64,000 bases of DNA, taken from positions 17,210,264 to 17,274,263 of the forward strand of contig CM077828.1 in assembly GCA_039720395.1 (NCBI GenBank), in the 5' to 3' direction. Position numbers and translations under genes: made by a program. Shown here one piece after another: positions 24,906 to 36,247 of this stretch. The DNA comes from Liquidambar formosana (lineage: Eukaryota; Streptophyta; Magnoliopsida; Saxifragales; Altingiaceae). The notes below the pieces were generated by a model, which had not been told where the DNA came from, ran no database searches, and saw only the letters and a list, made by a program, of their open reading frames with translations. Within the stretch, counting starts at the first letter, position 1, and the number at the start of each line of letters is the position of its first letter.

Positions 24906-24989
24906 CTCTTCAAGGTATTGGCTTTGTAACTAAACAATCCCTGAGACTCTTCAAGGTATGGGCTTTGTAACTAAACAATCCCTAAGACT
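24906..24989. repeat. Short tandem duplication, two units of about 45 bp
   Basis: CTCTTCAAGGTATTGGCTTT and CTCTTCAAGGTATGGGCTTT start two adjacent near-identical units. The surrounding 23951-25550 holds no gene I recognise, only a CT/T-rich tract at about 24775-24808. Confidence 0.75.
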
Positions 24990-25549
24990 AACCTTATATA
25001 CCTAGATGAAAAACTGCCATCAGTGATATGGTACTCTATAGGAATGTCGGTGGCTTAAAAGACATACCTAGAATCAATTGTACGGTCTCGGTCCTAAGTT
25101 ATGCACCCAAATAACTTTTGGCTGGTTCTAGGTACTGTTAGAATTCCAGTCCATGTTGTTTTTCCTTCTCTAAAAGACAAATGAAGATATAGAATTGAAA
25201 CTATCTCCACTTAACATTTAGAAAACGCCAATCACCAGAAAAAACAAAAATGTAGCTACTCAATGTGTTTTTAGCACATGGCACAAGAAGGAACCAGATT
25301 TGAAAATCTTCCATCTTCCTCAAATTTTCATAATTTTCAACCATAAACACAGAATAATAGAAAACATCAAGAGAGATTATTAGGAAAGCCACAACAAATA
25401 TGCACAGGAAAGAACACAATTTTCTGTGTGAGATATAACACTCACAAAATAAGTTTCCATTGCATGACATGAGAAAACTAACCCTAAATTATAGCTTTAA
25501 GACAAATCAGAAATTATTAACAAAAGAGTAAGTATAAATTCTAAAGCAG

Positions 25550-26150
25550 AACTAACCTTAGTTCTCAAGGGGGAGGAAAACAGCTGGAAACATTATCCAT
25601 ATTCTTTGCAACAACCAGAAACACAAACTGCTCCAAAATCTTCAATGCATCAACCAGTAACATAAACTGCACCAAAATCTTCAATTATATGAGGGAAGAC
25701 TAGGACGGCAAACATGCCATTGCCAAGCTTGGCAACTACCATCATGGTGACTGCTCCTTTGCTTGTCCTACCTAGTTTTCACTTCTTCAGTTTCCAAGCT
25801 GAACATTATATGTATCAACCCAACTTTCTTTCGATTAAGATGCACTGTCATAATTTAGCAGCACCTCCATTTCCCTCCTCTTAACAGATGAACTATCAGA
25901 GATGCTGCTTTGGGATGAAATCGCTACAGCTTCATTACCTCAGAAAAATATCCCAGACAGCACTTGATTATCAGAGGTGTTGCTTTGGGATGAAGTCACT
26001 ACAGCTTCATTACCTCAGAATAATATCTCAGGCAGCACACAAGAGTGAACCAGTTTTAGACCTACACTAATTTCATGGCCAAAACAGGCAGCTCATCACC
26101 ATCACTTCGTGTGGCCACAACAAGTCCACACTGGCTTAATGGATATATTG
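25550..26150 (-). pseudogene. Partial, broken copy of the AP-3 delta gene 3' region
   Basis: On the minus strand this region parallels the C-terminal part of the intact AP-3 delta gene at 33027-35969. GNEAVVTSSQSNTSDN (about 25970-26015) matches GNEAIPTSSQRNPSDK, and a second copy, GNEAVAISSQSSISD, follows at about 25888-25935. Upstream, SDGDELPVLAMK (about 26070-26105) matches DEGDEVSIVAKK. The AACTAACCTTAGTTCTCAAG at about 25552 also resembles the AP-3 delta 3' flank near 32933. Stops (for example right before each GNEA word) and frameshifts disable it. An internal tandem duplication of about 80 bp doubled the GNEA segment. Confidence 0.65.
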
Positions 26151-26749
26151 ACATCGATTGAGGGTCCAAAAATGGAGCATTATCAAGAGAAGAGGGGAAA
26201 AAAAATGATATTGATCTAGAAAAATGGCAGAACTTACTAGTAAAACATTTCAATGAAACTTTGGAAGAAAATGAAATAGAATCTAATCAAAAGATTGCAA
26301 ACAAAATGTATAAGACGAATACGTAAGGGTGCAAAAGATGTGCGCTGATGAGTAAGTAAACAGCACAAATTTATACCAACTTAACATTTAAATCCTATAA
26401 ACATTAAAAAAAAATTATCATTTTCAAAATAATAATGTCAATATGCCATACACCTATACAAAAACACAATCAACCTATTTCATAAACCCATTACTGCATA
26501 ATCTTCAAGGAGCTCGAGGCTCTTGTTCCTATCCTCACATAGAGAGTGGTAGAATACTAATCATAATAAAGTATCAATACTAATTTATTAAAGTAAACTA
26601 ACCTATATGTTCATAATTATAGTATTATTTCACTTATTCAAAAATTATAATAATAATAATAATAGTATTGTTTCTTCAATGGACTTAAGGATATAATTAA
26701 TATTCTTAAACTTATAAGGGGTGTTCTTGAAAATATCTTACAAAACCAA

Positions 26750-26960
26750 ATCATGAAAATACCCTCTGTGATCAAAATCATCAATATATCTGTCGATATT
26801 GTCAATATCGTCAATATAAATCGAGATTTTGATCTCTCTTATATCGAAAATCAGTTATTTATATCGACGATCATTTTGGATAAAAATAAATCGATATAAT
26901 CAGTGATCATTTTGATCTCTCTTATTTTTATCTCGGATGCCCTCGATATCAGTTATTTTG
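26750..26960. repeat. ATCGATAT-rich repeat cluster
   Basis: Contains many short words such as TCGATATTGTCAATATCG and two copies of ATCATTTTGGATAAA or ATCATTTTGATCTCTC-like sequence in both orientations. Probably a degraded MITE. No clear ends. The rest of 26260-26750 is AT-rich with nothing recognised. Confidence 0.35.
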
Positions 26961-27102
26961 AGCGAAATAACACAGTTATAGATTATATTTTAGTCCTTGG
27001 GTGTCGCTGCTGCCTAGGGACCTGCAAATGCTACGTGATTTTTTTCAAAATCCAAGGCACCATCTTAAATAAAATTTTGCAAGAGGCTAACCACTATAGA
27101 TA

Positions 27103-27235
27103 GCCGATGGCATGATAGCTCAGCGGCATTCTCCTCACTTGTTGATTGAGCGATCTTGGGTCAAGCTTATGGAGAAGCATTGATACCCATTTGTTAGATT
27201 CTATTGATTGTCCAAAAAAAAAAAAAAACTACTAC
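27103..27235 (+). mobile_element. tRNA-derived SINE-like unit
   Basis: ATGATAGCTCAGCGGCATTC resembles an A box and TTGGGTCAAGCTTATGG a B box about 45 bp later. The unit ends in a run of about 14 A. This is the structure of a plant SINE. Confidence 0.55.
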
Positions 27236-27639
27236 AGATAGCTTGAAATTTTACTTATCAAAAAAAAAAAAAAATTCCTGAAATTTTTTTTGCACAGGAA
27301 GATGACATGACCTGTGACTTTATTCACACAAGCTTAAAAAAAATGCAAAGAAGATTCATCATCTGTTACAAATGGCAGGACAAAAAAAAACTTCTGAAAA
27401 CCCAAAAAGAGTTTGTTTCTAAACCACACAAGGGCTACCCTCCACTAACTAGTTTCTTTTGCAATCATCCTATAAAACAACACACAATTTTGGAACTGTC
27501 TTATTGTAAATTTCTAAATATACTCAGTGTTGGTACAACCATATAAACAGGCCTTAACATGGCTCGATATTTTTTATGCAACTTGATAGCTGCCTTACAC
27601 AAATGAGTTACAAAAATAATACATTAGAAGTACCCAAAA

Positions 27640-28014
27640 ACTTGAGAGTGTGTGTGTGTGTGTGTGTGTAACTTGGGAAACATGTATTAAAACATTCGCA
27701 TAAATAGAACAATCAGTGTCTCAAAAATAATAAGTTGTGTGTGTGTGTGTGTGTCTGTGTGTAACTCGGGAAACACGTATTAAAACATTAGCATAAATAG
27801 AACAACCAGTGTCTCAAAAATAATAAGTTGTGTGTGTGTGTCTGTGTGTAACTCGGGAAACACGTATTAAAACATTCGCATAAATAGAACAACCAGTGTC
27901 TCAAAAATAATAAGTTGTGCGTGTGTGTGTGTGTGTGTGTGTGTAACTTGGGAAACACGTATTAAAACATTCGCATAAATAGAACAACAAGTGTCTCAAA
28001 AATAATAAGTTGTC
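27640..28014. repeat. Minisatellite: four units of about 90-95 bp, each led by a TG microsatellite
   Basis: Four head-to-tail copies of a unit made of (TG)n followed by AACTCGGGAAACACGTATTA, ACATTCGCATAAATAGAAC and GTGTCTCAAAAATAATAAG. Units differ by a few substitutions (AACTTGGG against AACTCGGG, TTAGC against TTCGC) and by TG length. The intervening 95-bp periodic structure is not a CRISPR or gene. Confidence 0.92.
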
Positions 28015-28659
28015 AAAAGTGCCATAGGGGTTGTACACTAATGGAGTACCAGTATATCACATTATGAGTGTTGAAGTCTAACATAAGGGTTAGATTTTTT
28101 TAATCAGGCTATTACATCATCCACCTCCCCCTAAAGGAGAAAAGAAAATGGTAGAAGTAATTTGAGTCATGGATTTGCTTGCATATCCATTAAGTCTATA
28201 ATATATTATTGATCTAGGTCAATTTTTATGGATTTCATAAACTTCTTGGAAATTGTGAAAATTTAAATTAAAAAAAATGAAAACAAATACCAATTTAAAA
28301 CAAAAATATATTCAATTTAGTAAATCTATTATTGTGAAACCTAGATCTAAACAACAAAGAATATGAACGCATATAATGGGGGAAAATTGTAAATTAGAAT
28401 TTAGAATCTTTCCATTCAAACATTCCCCAAAATGTTAACTCTTCCCTATATATCTGTTCAAAACATGATGATTTGGGTCAAATCTCATAATCAAAAGTAA
28501 AAATCTCATTGTTCACTGGGGGAAAAATTAATAGTCTTCTGAGGGCCCCTCAAACATCTTGTCAATCAAAGAAAAAGAAAACAAACAAAATATCTCAATT
28601 GTTTCTATAGTTGATTGATGACCCAGTAAATACATGTACATGACACCATATAATTTAGA

Positions 28660-28790
28660 ATGATAGGGCCCCAGACAGAGCTTAATGGTAAACAACAATT
28701 CTCGTAGATGACCTAAAGTAGCTCAGGTTTGAGGCTTTGTTAAGTTGAGTTGTTGAGTTTGTGATGACCCGCCATACTAACAGTAATACC
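28660..28790 (+). mobile_element. Possible SINE-like unit
   Basis: AGAGCTTAATGGTAAACAAC resembles an A box and AGCTCAGGTTTGAGGCTTTG a B box, followed by a T-rich tail (GTTAAGTTGAGTTGTTGAG). Weak evidence. The rest of 28015-29360 is AT-rich with a GAA/GGA microsatellite at about 29142-29180. Confidence 0.35.
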
Positions 28791-29369
28791 TGCCAAAATA
28801 TAGCACTGTATGGATAGCAAAAGTTCTAAGTGATGAAATTAATAAGAAAACTCAAACAAAAAAATATATTTTATTTTTTCATTCTTCTGCCAAATATATT
28901 ATATAATATGTTATTCTCAAAAAATATAATATAGTTTAATAAATATGCACATATACTTACTTCATCAAAAAATATATATATGCACATATACATATAGTAA
29001 ACAGGAGCAGAATCCCCTCCACATGGCAACAGTGTGAAGCCGCTTACCTTTCCTCTAAATTTGAATGGACAATCCTACATAGTATATCATTCTCCATTTT
29101 AAATTTCTTACACTAAAAATATAGGTGCAACCGTGCAACTCACAAGAAGAAGAAGAAGAAGAAGAAGGAGGAGAAAGAAAGAAAAATAAGAAAGAAGATA
29201 AAACTTATTACACAAGGGTTTCTACAATTTTCACCAATAAGAAAATCATGGAATCTCACCATTACTTGAACACAAAAGCTGCAGAAAATTCTCATTAATA
29301 AATTGTTGTAACTGTGTCTGCAAGCCATAATTTTATAGAGAACTATATAAACCACTTGCTAATTCTACT

Positions 29370-29749
29370 AGGCTATGTTTGTTATGAGGGGAATAAGGGA
29401 GGGAATGGAATGGTGATTCCATTCTCTAAAAAAAAGTTAGTGTTTGGTTGCACAAGGGAATGGAATGACTATTCCCTTGTAAGGGTCTATTCCCTCCAAT
29501 GAAGGAATAGCCATTCTTTCCCAAACCAAAAAGAATGGCTATTCCCACCTTTCAAGGAGTAAAAATCATTAAAAATGGGTCTTACCTATGCTTTTTCATT
29601 CCATTCCCACCCCTTACCAAACATGGGGATGGAATGTCCATTCTCATTCTCATTTCATTCCCATTCTCAGTCCATTCCCATTCCCATTCTCATTCCATTC
29701 CATTCCCACTCTCATTCCATTCCATTCCCTCAAACCAAACGCAACCTAA
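29370..29749. mobile_element. Tourist-like MITE (GGAATG-rich)
   Basis: Begins AGGCTATGTTTGTTATGAGG and ends CTCAAACCAAACGCAACCT, imperfect inverted ends of the GTTTG type seen in PIF/Harbinger MITEs. The interior is rich in GGAATGGAATG and its complement CATTCCATTCC. Same family as the array at 43607-44600. Confidence 0.6.
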
Positions 29750-30839
29750 TAGTCAAAATAGGATTCTTACTTTCTAAACTACAACTCCTACTAAAATAAT
29801 TTAAAAGACTTCTCAGTGACTAAATAAGACTTAAAATTTTCAAATTAAACCCATCTCTTTTTTTGGTTCAGATTCTGTGTAACCTCAATTTACCAATTTA
29901 AATATTAAACTTTTATAAAATAGAAAGTCTAAGAAAATAGAAACTTCTTTGAACAGAAAACCTATAGCAAAATAAAACTCTCTCAATTTTAAAAATGACT
30001 CAACTAATTCCCAGTGAGGATAGGAATCAACTAAACTCATAACCAAACACCTACTAAACACTTAACAAATCCAAATCTGAAAAATTACAAAAATACCCCT
30101 AAACATAAAATTTTCATATTTGTTTAAACTATATCCCACCAAAGATACTCCTCTCGAAAGGGCACCTATAGTGGGGCAATTGATGCATCAGTGAGGCGCA
30201 CATAACCTTTGCAAATTTCCTAAAGTTCGTCCCACAATTTGTAATCTTGCAAAGCTTTCATTAAATGATTTGACATTAATCTAACCAAGTTATCTACATA
30301 AAGAAGAAACATTCAACGTGTAACAGATGCTCTTGAGGTTGTCTTACAGGTTTCCCTCCTCGTAAACTAGGTTGGGGTGGGTCGAATTCTTGATGGATAT
30401 CTCTATGATAGAGGCAGCATCTTAAGTTGCCTAATTTCCTTCTATCTAAAGAGATAAAGCAACAAATTCTGTTAATCATATCCAATACTGTATACCGGCT
30501 AAAGGCCCTTTCTTTTCATTTATACAATTTTATTACTTATCAAAAAAAAAAAAAATTTACTGTAACTTTACTTTATTTAGTAGGTTTTATTCTTTTGTGC
30601 ACAATGATGCTAGCATGCTGCATCCTGTTGTTTACAAAATGGCCCCTGCATTGCACAGTAAAAATACTATTCCAACAGTATATAACTATAGCTAAGAAAA
30701 GAAAGAAAAATGCAAAATTAACAATAGCCAACACATTTTCTGTGACAAAATTAAGAAAAACCCAACCTGATTTCGTAAAGGAAAAACTTCAAACTCGCAA
30801 AGTAAAAAGTCTTCCCCAACTCTGCAAATCTCTCTTAAA

Positions 30840-31458
30840 CTACGAAGCACGGATACTTCAAAACCTCCAACGAATCCGTATCGGGTATGATACACCTAGG
30901 ATACTCCCCGATACATATCTGATAATCTCCATACACATCGAAACAATTACACACATTGCCATGTCATCGGATACATCTCAGATACGTTTGGGATTCCTTT
31001 AAGGTTAGTCTGTAATTATTTATTTTTTAAATAAACAGGGTTAAATTTAAAAATACGTAATACCCACACTTTGATTGAAACAATAACCTCATTTTAGTTT
31101 TCTCATCTTAGTTCTCTTTCCACTATCTCTCTCCTAGGGCAACCATTGAAGAGCAATAGAGCTAAATGGCTATTTCCTAATATGTCATTATAGTTTTTTA
31201 TCTATGAATGATGAACATGGTTGATGCTAATGGATGTGTTCTTTGTACATCTATTCTTGCATATTAATTGATTTTGTAGGTGTTTCAAACTTTTCTTTTA
31301 TGTTTATTATATATGTTTTAGACCAAATATTAATATTAATATATTTATTTATTAACGTATCCCCGCCATATCATATCATACATTTTTTAAAAATTGCTTA
31401 ATCAGCGTATCCGTATTGTATCATATCCGTATCCTATATCTGTATCTGTGCTTCATAG
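30840..31458. mobile_element. hAT-type non-autonomous element, 619 bp, perfect 8-bp TSD
   Basis: The left end CTACGAAGCACGGATAC and the reverse-complemented right end CTATGAAGCACAGATAC form the terminal repeats. CTCTTAAA flanks both sides (30832-30839 and 31459-31466), identical over 8 bp as expected for hAT. Subterminal GTATCATAC/CCGTATC words occur in both orientations. No transposase. An open frame of 191 codons at 30427-31002 runs into it by chance. Confidence 0.82.
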
Positions 31459-31965
31459 CTCTTAAATGTCTTTAGAATTTGATGTTTCACTTTAAACCTT
31501 ATGAAAGAAAATCTCTTTAGAGACTCACACAACCAGTTTCTTCTATGCACGCACATGTGTGAACACACACAAAAAGAATAGAGAGGGAAGAGGAGGGAGC
31601 TACATTGGTTTTATATACGCTTGTCAGCTTGTGTCACCGGCTACAACATCAGTGATACGTACTCGTACCGCTATTGCATGTAGGCGACACCAACAAAGCT
31701 CCCAGTATTGAACAAGATAAAACTAAACAGACCAATGCCTACACTCTAGTTTTAAGGTTCTACAAGATCACGAGGTAATTCAGGACGCGTAGGCTCTGAT
31801 AGCAACCTGCGGCTGCAATTTGATAGTAAATTAATAAATCATAAAGGAATGCCAAAATTGCAAGTTTATTACATATAAAAGATGTATTTATGATCTACTC
31901 CGCTTGCTTCTGCCTTAAAACTATTAGAAATTGATGACTCAAATATAATGAATAAAGGGAATTCT

Positions 31966-32187
31966 CAATGTGTGCCCTAAGGGCACATGTTAAGATGTGT
32001 TTAATGAAGTAACAATTGCATGAGAAATGTGAAAATGTATAGAAAATTATGCAAATAACATAGAAAAACGCGAAAATGCATAGAGAATGGTGAAAATTGC
32101 ATAGAAAGATGTGAAAATGCATAGAAAATTGTGCGGATACATTTTCCATGAAATAATTGTGCCCTTAGGGCACACGTTAAGAAAACC
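31966..32187. mobile_element. MITE with TGTGCCCTAAGGGCACA ends and internal short repeats
   Basis: TGTGTGCCCTAAGGGCACAT at the left and GTGCCCTTAGGGCACACGTT at the right. The interior repeats a unit of about 20 bp (GTGAAAATGCATAGAAAAT and variants) five to six times. Related to 9796-9982. Confidence 0.55.
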
Positions 32188-33026
32188 CATAAATAAAATA
32201 GCAGTAGATAAAAGTTTGTGGCTACTAACCTTCTTTTTTTCTTGACGAAGAGCAGCTAATAATAAAAACAGATATACTGAAAATAAGGACTCGTGACAAG
32301 TTGACCAAAAGATGCAAAAAAACACTTCTGAAGTGGAATGGCAGTACTGTATTCCCTCCAATAAATAGATAAATAAACTGGTTTTATCTCTGCATTACAG
32401 CCACTCAGTTTCCTATTCAGAGTTCTGTTCAAACAAAGTCCTAAGATACCGGAAAATTTAGGAAGAAAGTCGTCTCATATTAGCATTTCCTGTAAAATCC
32501 ATGGCAACTATCAAAGAGCTGCTATCCTGATCCACTATTTCAATTTCACGATAGGAATAGTGGATCAGGACCATTGATTGATCCATTGATAGTAGTAGTA
32601 GTAGTAGTAGTAGATTTGTAATGCTTCATCATACTCAGATAAAGTTCAAAGCCATAAACAGAATGAGAGCGGAAAAAAAAAAATTTTAAATAAAAATAAA
32701 AAGGAAGAAGAAGAAGAAGAAGGGGAAGAAGAAGAAATTCAACAATGAAAATTAGGAAAGCGATGAATCACACTTCCACCATAGTAGCACAAGGAACTAG
32801 ACAATCTCAAATTGGAAATTTTACTTCTTAAATGAGATTCATAATGTGTAAAATATAAAACCAATTCCAGAGTTAAACTTTAAAACAACCAAGAAACCTG
32901 ATCAAAAAATTGTATAAATTCAACAGAAAAACTAACCTAGCACTCAAGCTGGTGGGATACAGAGGGGAAAATCAACCAAGTTCTTCACAGCAGCTCATAA
33001 CAAATGATGAATCCAAAGCATCATTG
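32188..33026. other. 3' flank of the AP-3 delta gene with microsatellites
   Basis: Contains a TAG repeat (about 32590-32612) and a GAA/AAG repeat (about 32703-32735). The stretch nearest the gene (about 32930-33026) is likely its 3' untranslated region. No other gene seen. Confidence 0.6.
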
Positions 33027-35969
33027 CTATAAAAGGAAATCTGGAATCACCGCTGCTTGAGCAACCACGTTCAAGGGCCCATCTGCTCTTTGTCGAGCTT
33101 TGTGCCTACCGTGGCGATGACTACTCTTCTGCTTCTCTTTCTGAACATTTTCTTCTCTTTCCTCATCATTCTTCCCTGGACTTCTATGTCTCCTCTCTTT
33201 GCCATGAGTACGGTGTTTACTTCTTCTTGAACTTGGATTTCCAAGGTCAGGCTTTTCTTCATCACCCAAATTTTCTTTTAACTCCGAAGGAAGATCAATA
33301 TTTACTTTCTCCTTCCCTTTTCTCTTACTGGATGACTTATCAGATGGATTTCTTTGTGATGAAGTGGGTATAGCCTCATTACCAAAGAGAACATCTCGCA
33401 CAGCACCAGACAGTAAATCGTCTTTTGAATCTGGCTTCTTGGCTACAATACTAACTTCATCTCCCTCGTCTAATCTTACCACCACAGGCCTAGGCTTTGC
33501 ATGATTTGGTTTTTTCTTTGGGACAAGTGATTGCTCTGTAAGCTTAACAAGATCTTCAGCATCATCATGGAGATCATCCTGCAACTTCATTTCATTGGCA
33601 GGTGGGTAATCAGTAGATGAAATTTCATTCTTCTCTGAAGACAGATAATACAAGCCATGCCGTTTACGGTGTTCTGCAAGCAGAGATGTGGACTCAGTTG
33701 ATGGTTCTGACTCTTCTTTACTCTGGAGGTTAAGGAGGGAAACACCAATCTTCTCCTTAGAATGAGGAGTTCCAAGGGAAAATGAACTTGTTGAAGGTAA
33801 CTGAACATCACCACAAATCTTTTCCAAGTCACAAAGGTTCTCATTGAGCATTAGTCCATCTGGTACAGGAACTCTTTCTTGAGCACTAATGGATACCGGA
33901 CCAAGCTCCTTGGAAAATGCATCACGCATCACATTAATAACTTCAGAAGCTTTTAGTTGTTCCCTCTCAAAATTTCCCTCCCCTTGATCTAAACTACCAG
34001 GTATTTCTTGCTTTATCAACTCAATGAAACCAAGAATATTCCGCGCCCTCTCCTGTAATTCTATCTCATGACTCACTGATAGTGGGCCCAAAGCCATTTC
34101 AATTAGATTTAACAGATTACTGATAGAATCCTCAGTGAAACTGTTCTTCTCTAAAGAAGCAAATGAAGATGTCTGCCCATGAGTAACAATCATTTCGTCT
34201 CCATTCCCTGTAGGAATATCTTTGGATAATTGACTTGGAATCCTCGGGTTAAACCCTCCATCTAGTTCATTGGCAGGAGCTTCACATGTTGCTGAACCAG
34301 AACCCTTGGGGGATTCCCTTACAGAAACTGAATCTGACACTCCTTGTGCCAGATCATTAGAAGACAATGAGGAGGAAGCAATGGTTTTCCTCTGAAAGAA
34401 ATAAGAGTGTAGACAAAAGATTAACACTTTAAAAGCAGAATGAATATAAACAGCTCTGATTGATGGCGGCAAAAGACTAGTACGCGGCTGTAACAGTGCC
34501 TCCATTAGTTCAAATGGGTTCTTCGAAAACTCAACATACTCCCCTGACACCCAAGCAGCCGCAGATAATATCCTGTTTAAGAAAGGATTACCAAGTAATG
34601 CGGGATCGATCAGCAAATCACGAGCGACACGGACAAGCTCTGGTCTAACATCCTTGACCCTCATACCAATATCAATAAACTGGTTCTCAACTTCTTCGCC
34701 CTTCTGGCAATGTGGGATTCTCGACATTTCCCCAAGAAGTGATACGTACCAATCAAAGTCAATAATTTTCTCATAAAAATTCCTGCCACATGTAGACAAA
34801 ATTGATCCAAGAATCTCATTACAAAACTCTGGGTCAGATTTAAGTGCATAATTAACCAAAACCCGGGAAATTTCAGAAACATTACTGTCAGATACCATTG
34901 CCATCACAAGCCGCAAGGACTCAAGTTTAATATTAGGATCCGCATCACTCAAAGACTTAATCACAACCTCCTTGTTCTCCAACACCGCCCACAAGTGCTT
35001 CGACGCAACAATCGAGAGTGCCTGCAACCCAAGATACTTAAGATTCGGATCATCATCGATCAGCAATTCCCGAATTTTCACAACTGCATGTTTCACTGCT
35101 GATTCATACTCAGCCAAACTAGTCACAATTGTCCTAACGCACTCAAACATCAAAGATTTCGCTCCAGTCCTCGCCATATGCTCACAAATCGGCTCAACCA
35201 CCCTCTTCGCCAACCTCGGCTCTAACTGCACCAACTTTGCAAATATCTTCATCACCTTAATTAAAATCCAATTGTTCTTCGAATCAACCAAAATCTTATA
35301 AAATTCGGGCGCCAATGGAAGATACGATCCGGGGTCTTTCGAAGCCAATTCACAGAAGACCCCAACGGTGGCAGACACCATTTGCGGATCAGGACTCTCT
35401 AAATTCTCAACCAAACGCTTAAAGCAAACCCTAACTGCATCTGGGTATACCCCAAAAACCCTCAAAATCACACCAATTGCCTTCTTCCTTACTAAATTCT
35501 TACTACTCGACAACAATGTGAAAATTTCAGGCGTTAAGTCTCTAGCAAGATCAAGAGTAGCAATTCTCGATAAGCATTCGAGTGCGAGACTCACCTCGAA
35601 TTCGTTGGTGCTGGTGAGGTCCTTGCGGAGTTGGTTGGTGATGAGGAGCATGACGTCAGTGCCGTCGTGGAAGGACTGGGACGCGGCGAGGTAACCGATC
35701 TTTTTGTGGGCAAAGCGGGAGGATCCGATGACCTCGACGACGTGGAAGGCGGCCCAAGACATGTCGAGGCCATGGACGGAGTTGAAGTAGGTGAGCTTTT
35801 GGAGGGCAGTGGATTTGGTGTGTGGGTCTGTGGATTTGATTTCGCGGCGGATCTCTTCCATGGCTTTGGAAATGAAGGCGGATTCGCCGATGAGTTGGAG
35901 GCGGAGGCCTTTGATGATGTCGTCGAGGGTGCGTTGGAAGAGTGTTTCCATGATCGATGAACCCGCCAT
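33027..35969 (-). CDS. AP3D: AP-3 adaptor complex subunit delta (delta-adaptin), single exon, 980 aa
   Basis: Large subunit of the AP-3 coat adaptor, which in plants acts in protein sorting to the vacuole and in vacuole biogenesis (family knowledge). Residues 1-530 form an alpha-solenoid of HEAT/ARM-type helices of the Adaptin_N family. Landmarks are FQRTLDDIIKGLR, KKIGYLAASQSF (about 89-100), VRKKAIGVILRVF (160-172) and AAWVSGEYVEF (471-481). Residues about 530-890 are a low-complexity hinge. The last 90 are very basic (SKRKGKEK, RRSKHRTHGKERRHR, SSHRHGRHKARQR), as in plant AP-3 delta. The chosen ATG (MAGSSIME) is at 35969. An in-frame TTG at 35990 is upstream leader, not a start. No intron is needed; plant AP-3 delta genes are commonly intronless. 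The reading frame is unbroken. Confidence 0.95.
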   Translation of the reverse strand: MAGSSIMETLFQRTLDDIIKGLRLQLIGESAFISKAMEEIRREIKSTDPHTKSTALQKLTYFNSVHGLDMSWAAFHVVEVIGSSRFAHKKIGYLAASQSFHDGTDVMLLITNQLRKDLTSTNEFEVSLALECLSRIATLDLARDLTPEIFTLLSSSKNLVRKKAIGVILRVFGVYPDAVRVCFKRLVENLESPDPQMVSATVGVFCELASKDPGSYLPLAPEFYKILVDSKNNWILIKVMKIFAKLVQLEPRLAKRVVEPICEHMARTGAKSLMFECVRTIVTSLAEYESAVKHAVVKIRELLIDDDPNLKYLGLQALSIVASKHLWAVLENKEVVIKSLSDADPNIKLESLRLVMAMVSDSNVSEISRVLVNYALKSDPEFCNEILGSILSTCGRNFYEKIIDFDWYVSLLGEMSRIPHCQKGEEVENQFIDIGMRVKDVRPELVRVARDLLIDPALLGNPFLNRILSAAAWVSGEYVEFSKNPFELMEALLQPRTSLLPPSIRAVYIHSAFKVLIFCLHSYFFQRKTIASSSLSSNDLAQGVSDSVSVRESPKGSGSATCEAPANELDGGFNPRIPSQLSKDIPTGNGDEMIVTHGQTSSFASLEKNSFTEDSISNLLNLIEMALGPLSVSHEIELQERARNILGFIELIKQEIPGSLDQGEGNFEREQLKASEVINVMRDAFSKELGPVSISAQERVPVPDGLMLNENLCDLEKICGDVQLPSTSSFSLGTPHSKEKIGVSLLNLQSKEESEPSTESTSLLAEHRKRHGLYYLSSEKNEISSTDYPPANEMKLQDDLHDDAEDLVKLTEQSLVPKKKPNHAKPRPVVVRLDEGDEVSIVAKKPDSKDDLLSGAVRDVLFGNEAIPTSSQRNPSDKSSSKRKGKEKVNIDLPSELKENLGDEEKPDLGNPSSRRSKHRTHGKERRHRSPGKNDEEREENVQKEKQKSSHRHGRHKARQRADGPLNVVAQAAVIPDFLL

Positions 35970-36245
35970 TGAACAGCAAATACAGAGCAAGCAATATATA
36001 TATATGTGTGTGTGTATATGTATATATGTATAGTTTCTCTCTCTCTACAAATTCATGATGGAAGAAGAGGAGGTTAATTTGTGGGGAGATCTGTATACCA
36101 ATGGTGCTGCTGCTGCTATAAAAGTATGCAAAAATTGCGATTTGTGAAGATTGATTCCATATCCTGTACAAGGAGGAACAGTGAAATGGAACGCCCACAA
36201 TTAGGATTAAATTACTAAATAAATAATAGTAGAAATGGAAGCCGG
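35970..36245 (-). promoter_or_regulatory. AP-3 delta leader and proximal upstream region
   Basis: Directly upstream of the ATG lie a TA/TG-repeat tract (about 35993-36032) and a CT-rich leader motif (on the plus strand TTTCTCTCTCTCTAC near 36034). No confident TATA box can be chosen among the many TATA words. An assignment of the exact promoter is not possible from sequence alone. Confidence 0.35.
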
Positions 36246-36247
36246 AG

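Noticed and set aside
27640..28014. CRISPR-like regular repeat
   Set aside because: Repeats are contiguous minisatellite units without unique spacers, in a eukaryotic genome.
30427..31002. 191-codon open frame
   Set aside because: It crosses the left end of a hAT MITE and has no recognisable domain or codon signal.
35970..35990. Longer AP-3 delta start at 35990
   Set aside because: The codon there is TTG, not ATG. The family start matches the ATG at 35969.
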